Origin: Gimesia alba
GTDB taxonomy: Bacteria; Planctomycetota; Planctomycetia; Planctomycetales; Planctomycetaceae
Assembly: GCF_007744675.1 (NCBI RefSeq)
Contig: NZ_CP036269.1
Location: forward strand, 1,875,501-1,939,500
DNA length: 64,000 bases
Direction: 5' to 3'
Shown here: piece by piece, positions 54,975-64,000 of the stretch
Numbering within the stretch: the first letter of the stretch is position 1
Layout of the letters: each line of letters starts with the position of its first letter
Notes under the pieces: model-generated
Database searches by the model: none
What the model was told of the DNA's origin: nothing
The model's input: only the letters and a program-made list of their open reading frames with translations
Made by a program: the position numbers and the translations under genes

Positions 54975-55811
54975 TTATTCGTTTTTCTTCTGTGATGCGC
55001 GCTGGATCATAAATTCCAGGATGGATAGACTGTCCTCATAGGACGTCGCATGGCCTTGCTGAGGACGGTCAATCAGCAGCACATTGTCGTTGATCTGCTT
55101 GAGCACTTTACTCAAGCGACGGGCGCTGTCAGGGGGAACCAGTCGGTCCTGACCGCCGACTGCAATGCTGACAGGCATGCTCAATTTCTCGGGCCAATAC
55201 TCGGCACTCCGTTTTTTATATTCCTCGGGAATTTCCTGTTTCGTTCCACCGAAGGAGGCCTGGATGGCCGGTTGGAACTGATCATATTCCAGATGATTGG
55301 CCGTAGGATTCATCGCGGCGACGCCATTGATGAGTTCCGGGTGAATCGCGGCAAAGGTCAGGCTGGACGATCCGCCCATGGAGCCGCCGCACAAAAATAT
55401 GTTGGTAATTTGATATTTCGATTTCAGATCGTGGATGATTTGAACCAGATCGGCTTCAGCCTGGGGACCCATCCACGAGGTCCGTGCGCGATAATCGGGC
55501 GAGACATAAATCATCTGATATTTCTGAGCGATATCGCGGGCTGCCTTGCATTCACCACGCTGATTTTTAATGAATTGCCAGCGATCCGAGCCATGACCGT
55601 GCAGGGCGATTAAAAGTGAGTGTGGTTTCTGATCCGAAAACGCTTCAGGCAGAAGCATGACGTAGCGTTGTTTTGTCTGGTCACAGTCCGCGGTGAATTC
55701 AATATCCCGAGGCGCAGTTTTTTCTGAAGCAGCTTCGGTAGCGAAGACCAGCTTTGCCATCAGAGCGAGCAATATACTCGCTGCAAGTAAGATTTGATTT
55801 CGTGTGAACAT
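54975..55811 (-). CDS. Exported alpha/beta-hydrolase esterase
   Basis: 278 residues with a signal peptide (about 1-25). The triad is Ser144 in CGGSMGG, Asp222 in GGQDRLVPP and His254 in QQGHATS. LIALHGHGSD at 67-76 supplies the oxyanion hole. This resembles feruloyl- or polyhydroxybutyrate-type esterases and prolyl-oligopeptidase-like acyl hydrolases. Last gene of the minus-strand catabolic operon, 35 bases after the symporter; it might remove acyl groups from the imported compound before or after uptake, which is inference. Confidence 0.85.
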   Translation of the reverse strand: MFTRNQILLAASILLALMAKLVFATEAASEKTAPRDIEFTADCDQTKQRYVMLLPEAFSDQKPHSLLIALHGHGSDRWQFIKNQRGECKAARDIAQKYQMIYVSPDYRARTSWMGPQAEADLVQIIHDLKSKYQITNIFLCGGSMGGSSSLTFAAIHPELINGVAAMNPTANHLEYDQFQPAIQASFGGTKQEIPEEYKKRSAEYWPEKLSMPVSIAVGGQDRLVPPDSARRLSKVLKQINDNVLLIDRPQQGHATSYEDSLSILEFMIQRASQKKNE

Positions 55812-55846
55812 ACTATCGTTTCAATTAATGCGGGTTTGAATGTTTG

Positions 55847-57514
55847 TTACCAGAAGAAGCCAAAGATAATCCAGAACGAAAGTGCGATTAATAAAATCGC
55901 ATACCAGTTCGGGTTCAGGTATTGTGGAACAGGTTTTGAAAACGGAGAGACTTTGATCTCAGCCAGTTCCTGTCGGCTTTCAGAGAGCCAGTCATGCTTT
56001 GGTGAAACATCCGACTGTTTCAGGGAAGTTCCTTTTTCCAGCCAACCCCATTTGAAGGCAGATCCCAACATGGCGAGTGAAGTGACCATCATGGATGCGG
56101 GGAAGGCGTACCATTGTTCGGTCAGTAGCGGACTGAAAAGCTGGCGTTCCACCAGTTCGCGGTCAATGAACCCCAGTAGGCCGAACAGGGAGCCGGCGAT
56201 CAGGCCGACGAGGCCGCTTTGACGAGGAACGCGGGTCAGGATGCCTAACAGATAAATCGTAAACAGGGGAGTGACAAAAATGGGGATCAGGGTACGAAAG
56301 GCTTTGATCATATTGTCATAACGAACGATAAATGGGATATAGAGGAATCCCATCAGCAGGATGCCGATGGTGGCCCAGCGCGTGACTTTCAGGTAATGTT
56401 TTTCCGTCTGATCGGTACAGATCCAGCGTGCGTAAATATCACGAGTAAACAGGGCCGACAATGCAGAGCCGATGGAATCGAAGGTGCTGATGGCGGCGGA
56501 TAAGATCCCGGCGACGACCAGTCCTTTGAAACCGGGGGCCAGAAACTGGTTCGCATAATAGGGAAACAACTGGTCGGCGGCGGAATGATCGGTAAATTCG
56601 GGAACGATCACGCGGCCCATGACGCCCATCAGCGTGGTTCCGATCATGATGGGCATGATCAGCAGACAGCCGAACAGCGTTGCCATTTTCATATCCCAGA
56701 GAGACCGTGCTCCCATTAACCGCATGGTTTGTGTGTGATTCACGGTGTAATAGCCCAGTCCTACGATGGTCCAGCCGATGACAATCAGATAAGGAGACGT
56801 CGCTTGACTGTCCTGGAATTGGCCGATGTGCAACCAATTAATCAGCGGCTGTCCTTTCTCGTCGGTTGACTCCGATAATTTTTGAACTGTTTCCGACCAG
56901 CCTCCACTGGCGGACCAGACGGCGCAGAAAATGGCGATGCCTCCGGCGATCATGATCAGGCTCTGTAAGGCGTCGGTCCAGACGACCGAGGTCAAGCCGC
57001 CCCAGGTTGTGTAGGCGGCGGTGAAGATGACGAGCAGGACGATCAAGGTCCAGATTTGTACGGGAGTAAAATCGAGGATTCCCTGCAACATCAGATAGAT
57101 CGACCAGATCATCAGCCCCAGCATGCTGGTCCGGTATTGAATTTGAATCAGCGCGCTGATGGTTCGAATGGATTTTCCAAAACGGGTTTCCAGGTACTCG
57201 GCATTGGTATAAAAGCCGCCTCGATATAAGACAGGTACGACGATGAATGAAGCCAGGATGGCCCCGCAGACACTGGCCAGGGTAAAGGCCGTGATGATAT
57301 GCATGCCGTGGTTATAGGCGTAGCCGGTCAACGAGACTGCGTCGGCATTGTCGACACTGGTGGCAAAAATCGAAAGTCCTAAACCCCACCAGGGGAGAGA
57401 GCGGCCGCCCAGAAACCAGTCACTACTGGATTTGGTACTGCGGGCCAGATAAAATCCGAACGCGATGACAGATCCATTCAGGACGAAAACGATTAACCAG
57501 TCCAGCCAACTCAT
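55847..57514 (-). CDS. Sodium:solute symporter (SSS family)
   Basis: 555 residues with about 13-14 membrane helices. The family fold is seen in SSDWFLGGRSLPWWGLGLSI (first helices), the sodium-site region GLGYYTVNHTQTMRLMGARS, and VVAGILSAAISTFDSIGSAL near residue 330. Members import sugars, sialic acid, vitamins or organic acids with sodium. In this operon, with an enolase-superfamily enzyme, the substrate may be a sugar acid or an N-acyl compound. 18 bases separate it from the deacylase. Confidence 0.93.
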   Translation of the reverse strand: MSWLDWLIVFVLNGSVIAFGFYLARSTKSSSDWFLGGRSLPWWGLGLSIFATSVDNADAVSLTGYAYNHGMHIITAFTLASVCGAILASFIVVPVLYRGGFYTNAEYLETRFGKSIRTISALIQIQYRTSMLGLMIWSIYLMLQGILDFTPVQIWTLIVLLVIFTAAYTTWGGLTSVVWTDALQSLIMIAGGIAIFCAVWSASGGWSETVQKLSESTDEKGQPLINWLHIGQFQDSQATSPYLIVIGWTIVGLGYYTVNHTQTMRLMGARSLWDMKMATLFGCLLIMPIMIGTTLMGVMGRVIVPEFTDHSAADQLFPYYANQFLAPGFKGLVVAGILSAAISTFDSIGSALSALFTRDIYARWICTDQTEKHYLKVTRWATIGILLMGFLYIPFIVRYDNMIKAFRTLIPIFVTPLFTIYLLGILTRVPRQSGLVGLIAGSLFGLLGFIDRELVERQLFSPLLTEQWYAFPASMMVTSLAMLGSAFKWGWLEKGTSLKQSDVSPKHDWLSESRQELAEIKVSPFSKPVPQYLNPNWYAILLIALSFWIIFGFFW

Positions 57515-57532
57515 AAGAGATTCCTATCGTGG

Positions 57533-58567
57533 TTATGCAAACGTTTTTAAGACTTCTGGTTCGACGTCATGTGCCAGACAAAACAGAATATCTCCCTGAC
57601 TGGTCAGTGTGGGGCCGCGATGGGCAATCGCGATACCTTCGGAGTTGGCATGAATGATCGTGGGTTCGCGGTCGGGACGTTCGAGGAAGTAGAGGGCTCC
57701 CAATGGTTGCCCCGATGAAACGTCGGCCCCGACATCCACAAAACTTTCGAAGAGCCCGGACTCCGGCGCGAAAATATAGTCTTCGGCGTCGAGTGCCTGG
57801 ATCCAGCGAGTGGGGGGCAGCCCTAAATCCGAGCGGCTCTGTTCTTCGCCTTGCAATACTTCCAGATGAACCAATACGTTGTGCAGCCCTTCCTGTGAGA
57901 GGCGATGGACGGCGGCGTTTGTGACTTCGCCCCCTCCCATTTCCGTGGTGACCACAGTTTTTCCCATGTTTTCCGCTTCGACCGGCAGGAGACCTTTGCC
58001 GGCGATGTCGGCGTACAGGAATGCGAAATCAGTATTATAGGCCTGGGTGGCCTGCGCCATCCGGCGGCGTTGTTCAAGATCATCCACCAGATGCATATGG
58101 GCGCACGGATAAAAATAGACGCCGCGTCCACCGGTGTGCAGATCGATGACGACATCGACGCGCGGAAAAATTTCGTGCGTCAGGTAATGCGCCATAATAT
58201 CGGTGACGGTGCCATCGGCGTTTCCGGGGAAACAGCGATTCAGGTTCTTGCCATCCAGAGGAGAAAGGCGGGTGGCTGCTTTGGCGGCCGGAATGTTGAT
58301 GGCGGGGATGAAAATAATGCGTCCTGAAATCTCATTTAAGTTGAGCGATTTCATGAGTTTCATGATGGCAATCTGGCCGGGATATTCATCGCCGTGATTG
58401 CCTGCCATCAGCAGCACGGTGGGCCCTTCGCCGTTTGCGAAGGTGGAAATGGGAATTTGGAGCTGCGACCAGCCACTCAGGTTATAGGAAAACGGAATAT
58501 TCAGCGTGCCCCACTGAATTCCGGGTTTATCGAAATCGATATTCGTGCGAATGGGAGTTTGTGACAT
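57533..58567 (-). CDS. Aspartoacylase/AstE-like zinc deacylase
   Basis: 344 residues of the M14 carboxypeptidase-like AstE/AspA family. Zinc ligands are His58 and Glu61 in NHGDEYPGQ and His144 in VIDLHTGG; the likely catalytic Glu is in VVTTEMGGGE. The enzyme removes an acyl group from an N-acyl amino acid or related amide. Neighbours: a symporter and an enolase-superfamily enzyme, so the natural substrate may be an N-acylated sugar acid or amino acid. The family also includes ectoine-pathway DoeB, a weaker alternative. Confidence 0.86.
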   Translation of the reverse strand: MSQTPIRTNIDFDKPGIQWGTLNIPFSYNLSGWSQLQIPISTFANGEGPTVLLMAGNHGDEYPGQIAIMKLMKSLNLNEISGRIIFIPAINIPAAKAATRLSPLDGKNLNRCFPGNADGTVTDIMAHYLTHEIFPRVDVVIDLHTGGRGVYFYPCAHMHLVDDLEQRRRMAQATQAYNTDFAFLYADIAGKGLLPVEAENMGKTVVTTEMGGGEVTNAAVHRLSQEGLHNVLVHLEVLQGEEQSRSDLGLPPTRWIQALDAEDYIFAPESGLFESFVDVGADVSSGQPLGALYFLERPDREPTIIHANSEGIAIAHRGPTLTSQGDILFCLAHDVEPEVLKTFA

Positions 58568-58610
58568 CGTGCTGATTCTATTTCAAAAGGGGAGAAATCG
58601 GATGTTGATT

Positions 58611-59729
58611 TTATTTTGATTCCGCGACAACGTGGGCCGCGATGAATTCTTCATTCAGCGTGATTCCGAGTCCGGGTCGATTGGGAACTTGAATCACGCC
58701 ATTCTCAGCCTGCACTTTTTCGTAGGTCAATTCGTGCCGGAGTGGTTCGTCTTCGACACAGTCTTCAAAGATGAAGGCGTCCTTACAGGTGGCCAGCCAG
58801 TGTAGACTGGCGGCGACCGTGATCGGGCTGGTGTAGCAGTGATTACAGGGACGAGCGCCGATTTCTGCAACACGTTGTTTCAGGTACGAGGCCTCGGTGA
58901 AGCCATTGCGGGCCAGGTCGATTTGATACACGTCGAGGGCTCTCTGATCGAAGTAGGGGCGGAACGATTCACGGCCACACTCTTCTTCCCCGGCGGCAAT
59001 GGGAACGGGTGAGCGGTCTTTGAGCCAGGCATAGCCGGCAACATCGTGGGGGAAGAGCGGCTCTTCGAGCCAGCCGATGTTGTAGTCTGAAAATGCGTGG
59101 GCGCGCTGTAGTGCGGTTCGGGCATCCCAGACACAACCTGCGTCAATCAGTAATATACCATCTTTCATTCCTTCACGAGCACCGGCGACGAGTTCCAGGT
59201 CGAGTTGTTCTGACTGGCCCATCGGTTCCCAACCAAATTTGACAGCCGTGTAGCCGTTTTCAATCCAGCGCTGGGCGATATCGCAGGTTTCCTGGCCATC
59301 TTTGCCGAACAGAATCGAGGCATAGGCCTGGAATTCGGTGTGGTGCTGGCCTCCCAGTAGACGGTGAATGGGCTCGCCAAAGTGTTTGCCTTTCAAATCC
59401 CAGAGCGCCATATCGATGGCCGCCATCGCGGTGATCGTGACGCCGGTTCTGCCAAAATACATGGTGTGCCGATACATTTTCTGCCAGAGTCGTTCTGTTT
59501 CCAGTGGGTTTTCGCCGATGAGCAGTTCTCTTAAACCGCAGGCGACATTGTGACTGTAGGGCGCGTCGATGATGGCTTTGACGACTTCCGGTGAGGAATC
59601 GGCTTCACCAATGCCTTCCAGACCATTGTCGGTTTTAATCCGTACCAGCACGGAATCCTGACAGCTGGCTGTTTTATTGGTGACGGAACCTGACCTCAAA
59701 ATTTGACAAACGATTTGTTCGATTTTCAT
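58611..59729 (-). CDS. Mandelate racemase-like enolase-superfamily enzyme
   Basis: 372 residues of the MR/MLE family. Metal ligands Asp196 (LLIDAGCVWD), Glu222 (GWLEEPLFPHD) and Glu248 (IAAGEEECG); general base Lys164 in AVKFGW, and the Asp271 - His297 pair (YQIDLARNG and CNHCYT) on the other face. Spacings match mandelate racemase. The second Lys of the KxK motif is replaced by Gly166, so the two-base racemase chemistry may be altered; dehydration of a sugar acid is more likely than racemisation. Divides its operon with the deacylase and DUF1501 genes (43 and 49 bases). Confidence 0.9.
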   Translation of the reverse strand: MKIEQIVCQILRSGSVTNKTASCQDSVLVRIKTDNGLEGIGEADSSPEVVKAIIDAPYSHNVACGLRELLIGENPLETERLWQKMYRHTMYFGRTGVTITAMAAIDMALWDLKGKHFGEPIHRLLGGQHHTEFQAYASILFGKDGQETCDIAQRWIENGYTAVKFGWEPMGQSEQLDLELVAGAREGMKDGILLIDAGCVWDARTALQRAHAFSDYNIGWLEEPLFPHDVAGYAWLKDRSPVPIAAGEEECGRESFRPYFDQRALDVYQIDLARNGFTEASYLKQRVAEIGARPCNHCYTSPITVAASLHWLATCKDAFIFEDCVEDEPLRHELTYEKVQAENGVIQVPNRPGLGITLNEEFIAAHVVAESK

Positions 59730-59778
59730 AGATAGGGGGAGCCTTAAATGAAGTGTCTATTTAATTATGTTTGATTGA

Positions 59779-61179
59779 CTATGCCAGGATTTCTTTGACA
59801 ACATGGCCATGCACGTCAGTTAAACGAAAATCCCGGCCTGCGTAGCGATAAGTGAGTCGTTCGTGGTCGATGCCCAGTAGATGCAGCATGGTGGCATGCA
59901 GATCATGCACGTGGACTTTATTTTCAGAAGCGGCGAAACCGGTTTCATCGGTAGCGCCGTGGACGTAGCCTCCTTTAACACCTCCGCCAGCCATCCACAT
60001 ACTAAAACCATAATGATTGTGATCCCGACCGTTCATGGCGGGAAGTTCTGCAACGGGGGTCCTGCCGAATTCGCCACCCCAGAGAGTCAATGTGGAGTCC
60101 AGCATGCCTCGTTGTTTCAGGTCTGTCAGAAACGCGGCGATCGGTTGGTCCCATTGTCCGCAGAGGCGTCTGAGATTTTTTTCGATGCCACTATGATGAT
60201 CCCATTCCTGACCGCCACTGTGCCAGACCTGAATAAAGCGGACGCCCTGTTCGAGCAGGCGGCGGGTCATCAATAACTGACGGCCTTGCAGGCCATCCCC
60301 GTACATTTCGTGGATGTGCTTCGGTTCTTTGGAAAGATCAAGCACATTCGAGGCTTCAAACTGCATGCGGTAAGCCAATTCGAAGGACTGGATGCGCGCT
60401 TCGAGCAGGGAATCGTGTCCCCGTTGTGCTAAATGACGTTGATTGATTTTTTGTAATAGATCTAACTGTCGGCGTTGACGCTCGGGCGATTGCGGGTTGT
60501 TGATGTTTTCGATTAATCGCGAGACGTCGGTTTCTTTCGTATCCAGATGCGTTCCCTGAAAGGATCCAGGCAGAAAAGCGGAACGCCAGTTTTTAGGTCC
60601 GACTACTGGAAAACCATTCGGGCAGAGGACGACGAAACCGGGCAGGTTTTCATTGAGGGTACCGAGGCCGTAATTCACCCAGGAACCGAAGCTGGGGCGG
60701 GGCAGGGCGTTGTCGCCGCAATTCATCAATAGTAATGAGGGTTCATGATTGGGAATGTCAGAATGCATCGAACGGATGATACACATGTCATCGATATGGG
60801 CGGCTGTTTTTTGAAACAGCTCACTGACTTCGATGCCGGATTCCCCATATTTATGAAACTGAAAGGGAGACCCCAGGGCACCGGCGGTTTTGCGTTCTGT
60901 GGGCAGGTTCGGATTCGGGAGCGGCTTGCCATGAAACTTTTTGAGTAATGGTTTGGGATCAAAGGTGTCGACGTGCGAAGGGCCGCCGTTCATGAACAGG
61001 TGCACGACCTGTTTGGCTTGAGCCGGATGGTGTCGGGTGATGGGAGTGCTGCTGCCGGCTGCCTGTGCGTTTTCTTTGGCAGTCAGACCGGCTAATGCCA
61101 GCATGCCCATGCCCATCCCGGATCGCGTCAGCATTTCGCGCCGAGTGAAGGGGGGAAGATTTTGTGTGAGTGGATGCAT
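59779..61179 (-). CDS. DUF1501 protein with Tat signal
   Basis: 466 residues; FTRREMLTRSGMGMGMLALAG at the start is a twin-arginine signal. DUF1501 motifs: VVHLFMNGGPSHVDTFDPKP near residue 58, LWGGEFGRTP near 370, and NGRDHNHYGFSMWMAGGGVKG. Paralogue of the gene at 36762. It lies 15 bases after the DUF1549/1553 gene and starts the catabolic part of the operon. Role unknown, probably periplasmic. Confidence 0.9.
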   Translation of the reverse strand: MHPLTQNLPPFTRREMLTRSGMGMGMLALAGLTAKENAQAAGSSTPITRHHPAQAKQVVHLFMNGGPSHVDTFDPKPLLKKFHGKPLPNPNLPTERKTAGALGSPFQFHKYGESGIEVSELFQKTAAHIDDMCIIRSMHSDIPNHEPSLLLMNCGDNALPRPSFGSWVNYGLGTLNENLPGFVVLCPNGFPVVGPKNWRSAFLPGSFQGTHLDTKETDVSRLIENINNPQSPERQRRQLDLLQKINQRHLAQRGHDSLLEARIQSFELAYRMQFEASNVLDLSKEPKHIHEMYGDGLQGRQLLMTRRLLEQGVRFIQVWHSGGQEWDHHSGIEKNLRRLCGQWDQPIAAFLTDLKQRGMLDSTLTLWGGEFGRTPVAELPAMNGRDHNHYGFSMWMAGGGVKGGYVHGATDETGFAASENKVHVHDLHATMLHLLGIDHERLTYRYAGRDFRLTDVHGHVVKEILA

Positions 61180-61194
61180 GGTATACCTGCTGAC

Positions 61195-64000
61195 TTAATC
61201 GATAAACTGAAATTCATTGGAGAGCAATAAAATCTGCGCCAGGCTTTGCCAGGGGGTAATCCGGATCTTGTCTGGTTCTCTGAAATCCTGTGAATAGTTC
61301 CAGTGTTTTACAGGTTGTTGACCGTTGTCTGTTTTGGAAGTAGCCGCTGTTTGAACCGGTTGGACACTGATTTCAGGGGACCAGATAAAAGTGTCGAATC
61401 CCAGATTGTCTGCAATATCGACGATAAAATCGATGGTTTGATCTTTCTTCAGTTTGACTTGGTCGAGATTGGTTTCCACCGACTTTTGATGAATGGTCCA
61501 GGGACCCAGAGTCTGTTTGCCGGCTATCAAGACTCGTCCCCGCACCCCATTTCCTTGCGGCAGTTCGTGTTTGAAACTGCCTTTGATGGAGACGGTCATC
61601 GTTTCAGGAGCGCGCCAGCGAATGACGGCGACATGGTTCATGTCATTCCCCGGATGGCCGCCGGTTTTATCTAAAAAGACCCAACCGATTTTGGGGTCGG
61701 GCAGGCGATCACTGCCTTGGTACTGTTTGCCGTTCCAATGGGGAATCGTCTTGAAATGGGATAATGTGTTTGTTTTTAAATCATAGGCGCCATAACCATA
61801 TTCCCATTGAGACGCGATGGGAGCTTGTTTGAGGGGAGCCTGATCTGTTTCCAGATACGCACGCATGTCACTCAATTCTTCTTGCGTTGGTGCGCGTTGT
61901 AAAATTTTCTGATAGAGTTGCTGAATTCCTGCGGTCGGATTGGCAGTGTCTTCTGCTGCTTCTCCCAGGATCTGGGCCGCTTTGAGGACGAGCGGATGAT
62001 TCATCAGGAACAGCGACTGTCCCGGAACCGAGGTTGAATTTCTGCTGCCGCTGCTGACATCGGGAGAAGGGAAATCGAAGGTGCGTAACAGGCCGGGCAC
62101 GTTTTGCCGATTGATGGATGTATATAAGGTTCTACGTTTGTTGGAATTCGCAGTGATTCCATTGACCGATTTTCCACCGATTTTTAAATCCAGCTGATGA
62201 CTGACCTGGAGAAGCGTATCGCGCATGGTTTCGAAGTCCTGACGGCGGCGATTCATTCTCCATAACAGTTTGTTCGCGGGATCGAGTTTCTCACCTGTTG
62301 CGCGTGAGATACTTTGTTGCTGGTATGTCGCAGAGGACATGATATAGCGATGGAGTTTTTTGATCGACCAGCCATGCTGCATAAACCAGCTTGCCAGGTG
62401 GTCCAGAAGTTCGGGGTGCGAAGGACGCGCGCCCTGAATCCCGAAGTCGCTGGGAGTCGAAACGATTCCCAGGCCAAAGTGATGCTGCCAGACCCGATTC
62501 ACAATGACGCGGGCCGTCAGAGGGTTCTGAGGATCAGTAATGGCTTGGGCCAGTTCCAGTCTGCCGCTGCCTTGTGTGAAGGGTTGATCCGAAACCTGGT
62601 CGAAAAAACTGAGATAGCGTCTGGGAATCGACTGTGCCGGGGTTCCCGGATTTCCGCGTCGGAAAACTCGTGGTTCGATAATTTGTTCTGCATCCTGTAA
62701 GGATAACATCTGTGCCAGTTCGACGGGGGCTCCAGCACGGGCTTTGTCTAAAGCGGCATTCAAATCCTTGACTTTTTTCTGTAATTTGCGATCCGGAAAC
62801 AGTTTCAAGATCGTGAAACCATGCCTTGGTGTGACCAGCGGCGAGTCAGGACTAAAAAAGGCTTGCCGGAACGTCTGTTTTTCTGAGGCGAACGGTTTCT
62901 GGTTTGATTTCTGATCGGGTTTGGGGGCTTCGACGATCCAGTTATTCCATTCCTGGTCGATTTGCTTGAACAGTTTTTCGTAGCTTGAAATCACATCCTG
63001 AAAGTGATCCAGTTTGTTGTTGAGCAGCTGAGAGGCGATGAGTGGAATGACAGGATCACTGTTTTGATTGCGCTGTGCCTGCTGAAGTAAGAGGGGGGCC
63101 TGGCTGGCGAATTGCGCGTCAGGAATTTTGGCCAGTTGATGCCAGAGACGGAATACCGGGGAGTTGGCTTTTTCAGTGAGATCCAGAAATTCCTGCCATT
63201 TCAATAAGACTTCCGGGTTCAGATCATCGCCATCGACGATGACATCAAACTTTACGGTATTCGGCCCATCCCTGCGTGACTGGGCAGCACTTAGATATTC
63301 CGCTAAACGCTCGTAAGTCCCCTGTAATACACTTTCATACTGTTGTTGATAAAGTTGTTCCAGATTTTCTGCGGCCTGTTTAATGTTTTGTGCCTGTGTC
63401 TTGAGCGGGTCAGGGAGGTTTTCCAGGTTTCGAAAGGGGAGATGAATCGGCTCGAGCGAATTTCGAAAGACTCCATACAGAGAGTAATAGTCTTCAATGG
63501 ATACAGGATCATACTTATGGTCATGGCAGCGGGCGCAGCCCACCGTTAAGCCCAGAAATCCACGAGTGACCACGTCGATGCGGTCGGAGATGATATCATG
63601 CGTATCATTTTTGAATCGTGGTCCCAGAGTGATGAAGCCTAATGCTGCTTGAGACTGATGCGGTATCTGGTCTTTGATTAGATCGGCGGCCAGTTGTTCC
63701 AGAATAAACTGGTCAAAGGGTTTGTCCTGATTGAAACTTTGGATGACATAATCTCGGTAGGTGAATGCGTTGTGAAACGCCGGCTTTTCAAAAAAGACGT
63801 AGCCTTTCGTGTCTGCATAACGAGCGAGATCGAGCCAGTATCTGCCCCAGCGTTCTCCATAATGGGGAGAAGCGAGTTGTTGCTCAATCACCGATTCGAT
63901 GGATTGCAGACTCTGGCTACTGGTGAAAATTTGGGACTGTTCGGCTGAGGGAGCCAGTCCGGTAAGATCCCAGGTAATCCTGCGCAGCAAGGTCGATAAC
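61195..64000 (-). CDS. DUF1549/DUF1553 exported protein, N-terminus missing
   Basis: At least 935 residues; the gene continues past the right edge, because the frame has no stop up to 64000 and the first sequence LLRRITWDLTGLAP is the middle of a conserved motif, not a start. CARCHDHKYD is the CxxCH site of DUF1549 (about 150 residues in); the middle is a planctomycete-type insert, and the DUF1553 part has ARVIVNRVWQHHFGLGIVST and LLLSNEFQFID at the C-terminus. A beta-rich insert (about 735-880) looks like a carbohydrate-binding-like module. First gene of the minus-strand operon. Confidence 0.9.
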   Translation of the reverse strand, partial: LSTLLRRITWDLTGLAPSAEQSQIFTSSQSLQSIESVIEQQLASPHYGERWGRYWLDLARYADTKGYVFFEKPAFHNAFTYRDYVIQSFNQDKPFDQFILEQLAADLIKDQIPHQSQAALGFITLGPRFKNDTHDIISDRIDVVTRGFLGLTVGCARCHDHKYDPVSIEDYYSLYGVFRNSLEPIHLPFRNLENLPDPLKTQAQNIKQAAENLEQLYQQQYESVLQGTYERLAEYLSAAQSRRDGPNTVKFDVIVDGDDLNPEVLLKWQEFLDLTEKANSPVFRLWHQLAKIPDAQFASQAPLLLQQAQRNQNSDPVIPLIASQLLNNKLDHFQDVISSYEKLFKQIDQEWNNWIVEAPKPDQKSNQKPFASEKQTFRQAFFSPDSPLVTPRHGFTILKLFPDRKLQKKVKDLNAALDKARAGAPVELAQMLSLQDAEQIIEPRVFRRGNPGTPAQSIPRRYLSFFDQVSDQPFTQGSGRLELAQAITDPQNPLTARVIVNRVWQHHFGLGIVSTPSDFGIQGARPSHPELLDHLASWFMQHGWSIKKLHRYIMSSATYQQQSISRATGEKLDPANKLLWRMNRRRQDFETMRDTLLQVSHQLDLKIGGKSVNGITANSNKRRTLYTSINRQNVPGLLRTFDFPSPDVSSGSRNSTSVPGQSLFLMNHPLVLKAAQILGEAAEDTANPTAGIQQLYQKILQRAPTQEELSDMRAYLETDQAPLKQAPIASQWEYGYGAYDLKTNTLSHFKTIPHWNGKQYQGSDRLPDPKIGWVFLDKTGGHPGNDMNHVAVIRWRAPETMTVSIKGSFKHELPQGNGVRGRVLIAGKQTLGPWTIHQKSVETNLDQVKLKKDQTIDFIVDIADNLGFDTFIWSPEISVQPVQTAATSKTDNGQQPVKHWNYSQDFREPDKIRITPWQSLAQILLLSNEFQFID

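Noticed and set aside
61195-63990. A start codon at 63990 for the last gene
   Set aside because: The codon is TTG inside the conserved LLRRITWDLTG motif and the frame stays open to the window edge, so the true start lies outside.

Overview
The window is a chromosomal segment of a planctomycete, most likely a Gimesia (formerly Planctomyces) maris-like member of the Planctomycetaceae. This rests on recognisable family content: two DUF1549/DUF1553 plus DUF1501 gene pairs, Cys-type sulfatases, a PQQ-like beta-propeller protein, an exported WD40 protein, a giant extracellular protein with the N-terminal LEDRTLL motif, and an ECF sigma gene beside DGPF (YCII-like) genes. The species is inference; no rRNA is present. 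I see no integrase, transposase, IS end or CRISPR array.

Layout. 1-6.4 kb: the start of a sulfatase running off the left edge, an MtfA-like and an M48 metallopeptidase, a TPR lipoprotein and a small lipoprotein. 6.5-22.3 kb: one 15.8-kb gene for a 5,274-residue mosaic surface protein (beta-helix blocks, two copies of a filament-like block, an acidic Asp/Gly region with RTX-like repeats, five golvesin-like repeats alternating with four Ig-like anchor modules, and a C-terminal zincin). It ends at a strong terminator. 22.3-24 kb: a -24/-12 (sigma-54) promoter, a long leader and an Flp-pilin-like gene, then tRNA-Ala(GGC). 24-30.4 kb: DinB-like protein, LexA, an LplT-PlsC-acyl-ACP synthetase fusion and a von Willebrand A protein. 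30.7-39.7 kb, plus strand: thiol oxidoreductase-like DUF393 protein, sulfatase, small membrane protein, PQQ-like propeller, then DUF1549/1553, DUF1501 and WD40 genes. 39.7-46.4 kb: SRPBCC protein, leucine-rich-repeat protein with a histone-H1-like tail, an Mla-type lipid transport operon (permease, ATPase, MCE protein) and a PhoX-like protein. 46.7-51.4 kb: a GntR regulator with two DNA-binding domains, then an ECF42-type sigma factor with two VOC proteins, two DGPF proteins and DoxX. 51.4-55 kb: transglutaminase, aldo/keto reductase, tRNA-Pro(GGG), PEGA lipoprotein. 55-64 kb, minus strand: six closely spaced genes (DUF1549/1553, DUF1501, enolase-superfamily enzyme, aspartoacylase-like deacylase, sodium:solute symporter, esterase) that look like one catabolic operon.

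The most unusual material is the giant gene with its internal duplications, the sigma-54 promoter and repeat-bearing leader of the pilin-like gene, the tandem-HTH GntR regulator with a terminator-like hairpin in front of it, and the pairing of planctomycete DUF1549/DUF1501 proteins with sugar-acid-type catabolic genes. All family assignments come from reading motifs by eye; no database search was run.
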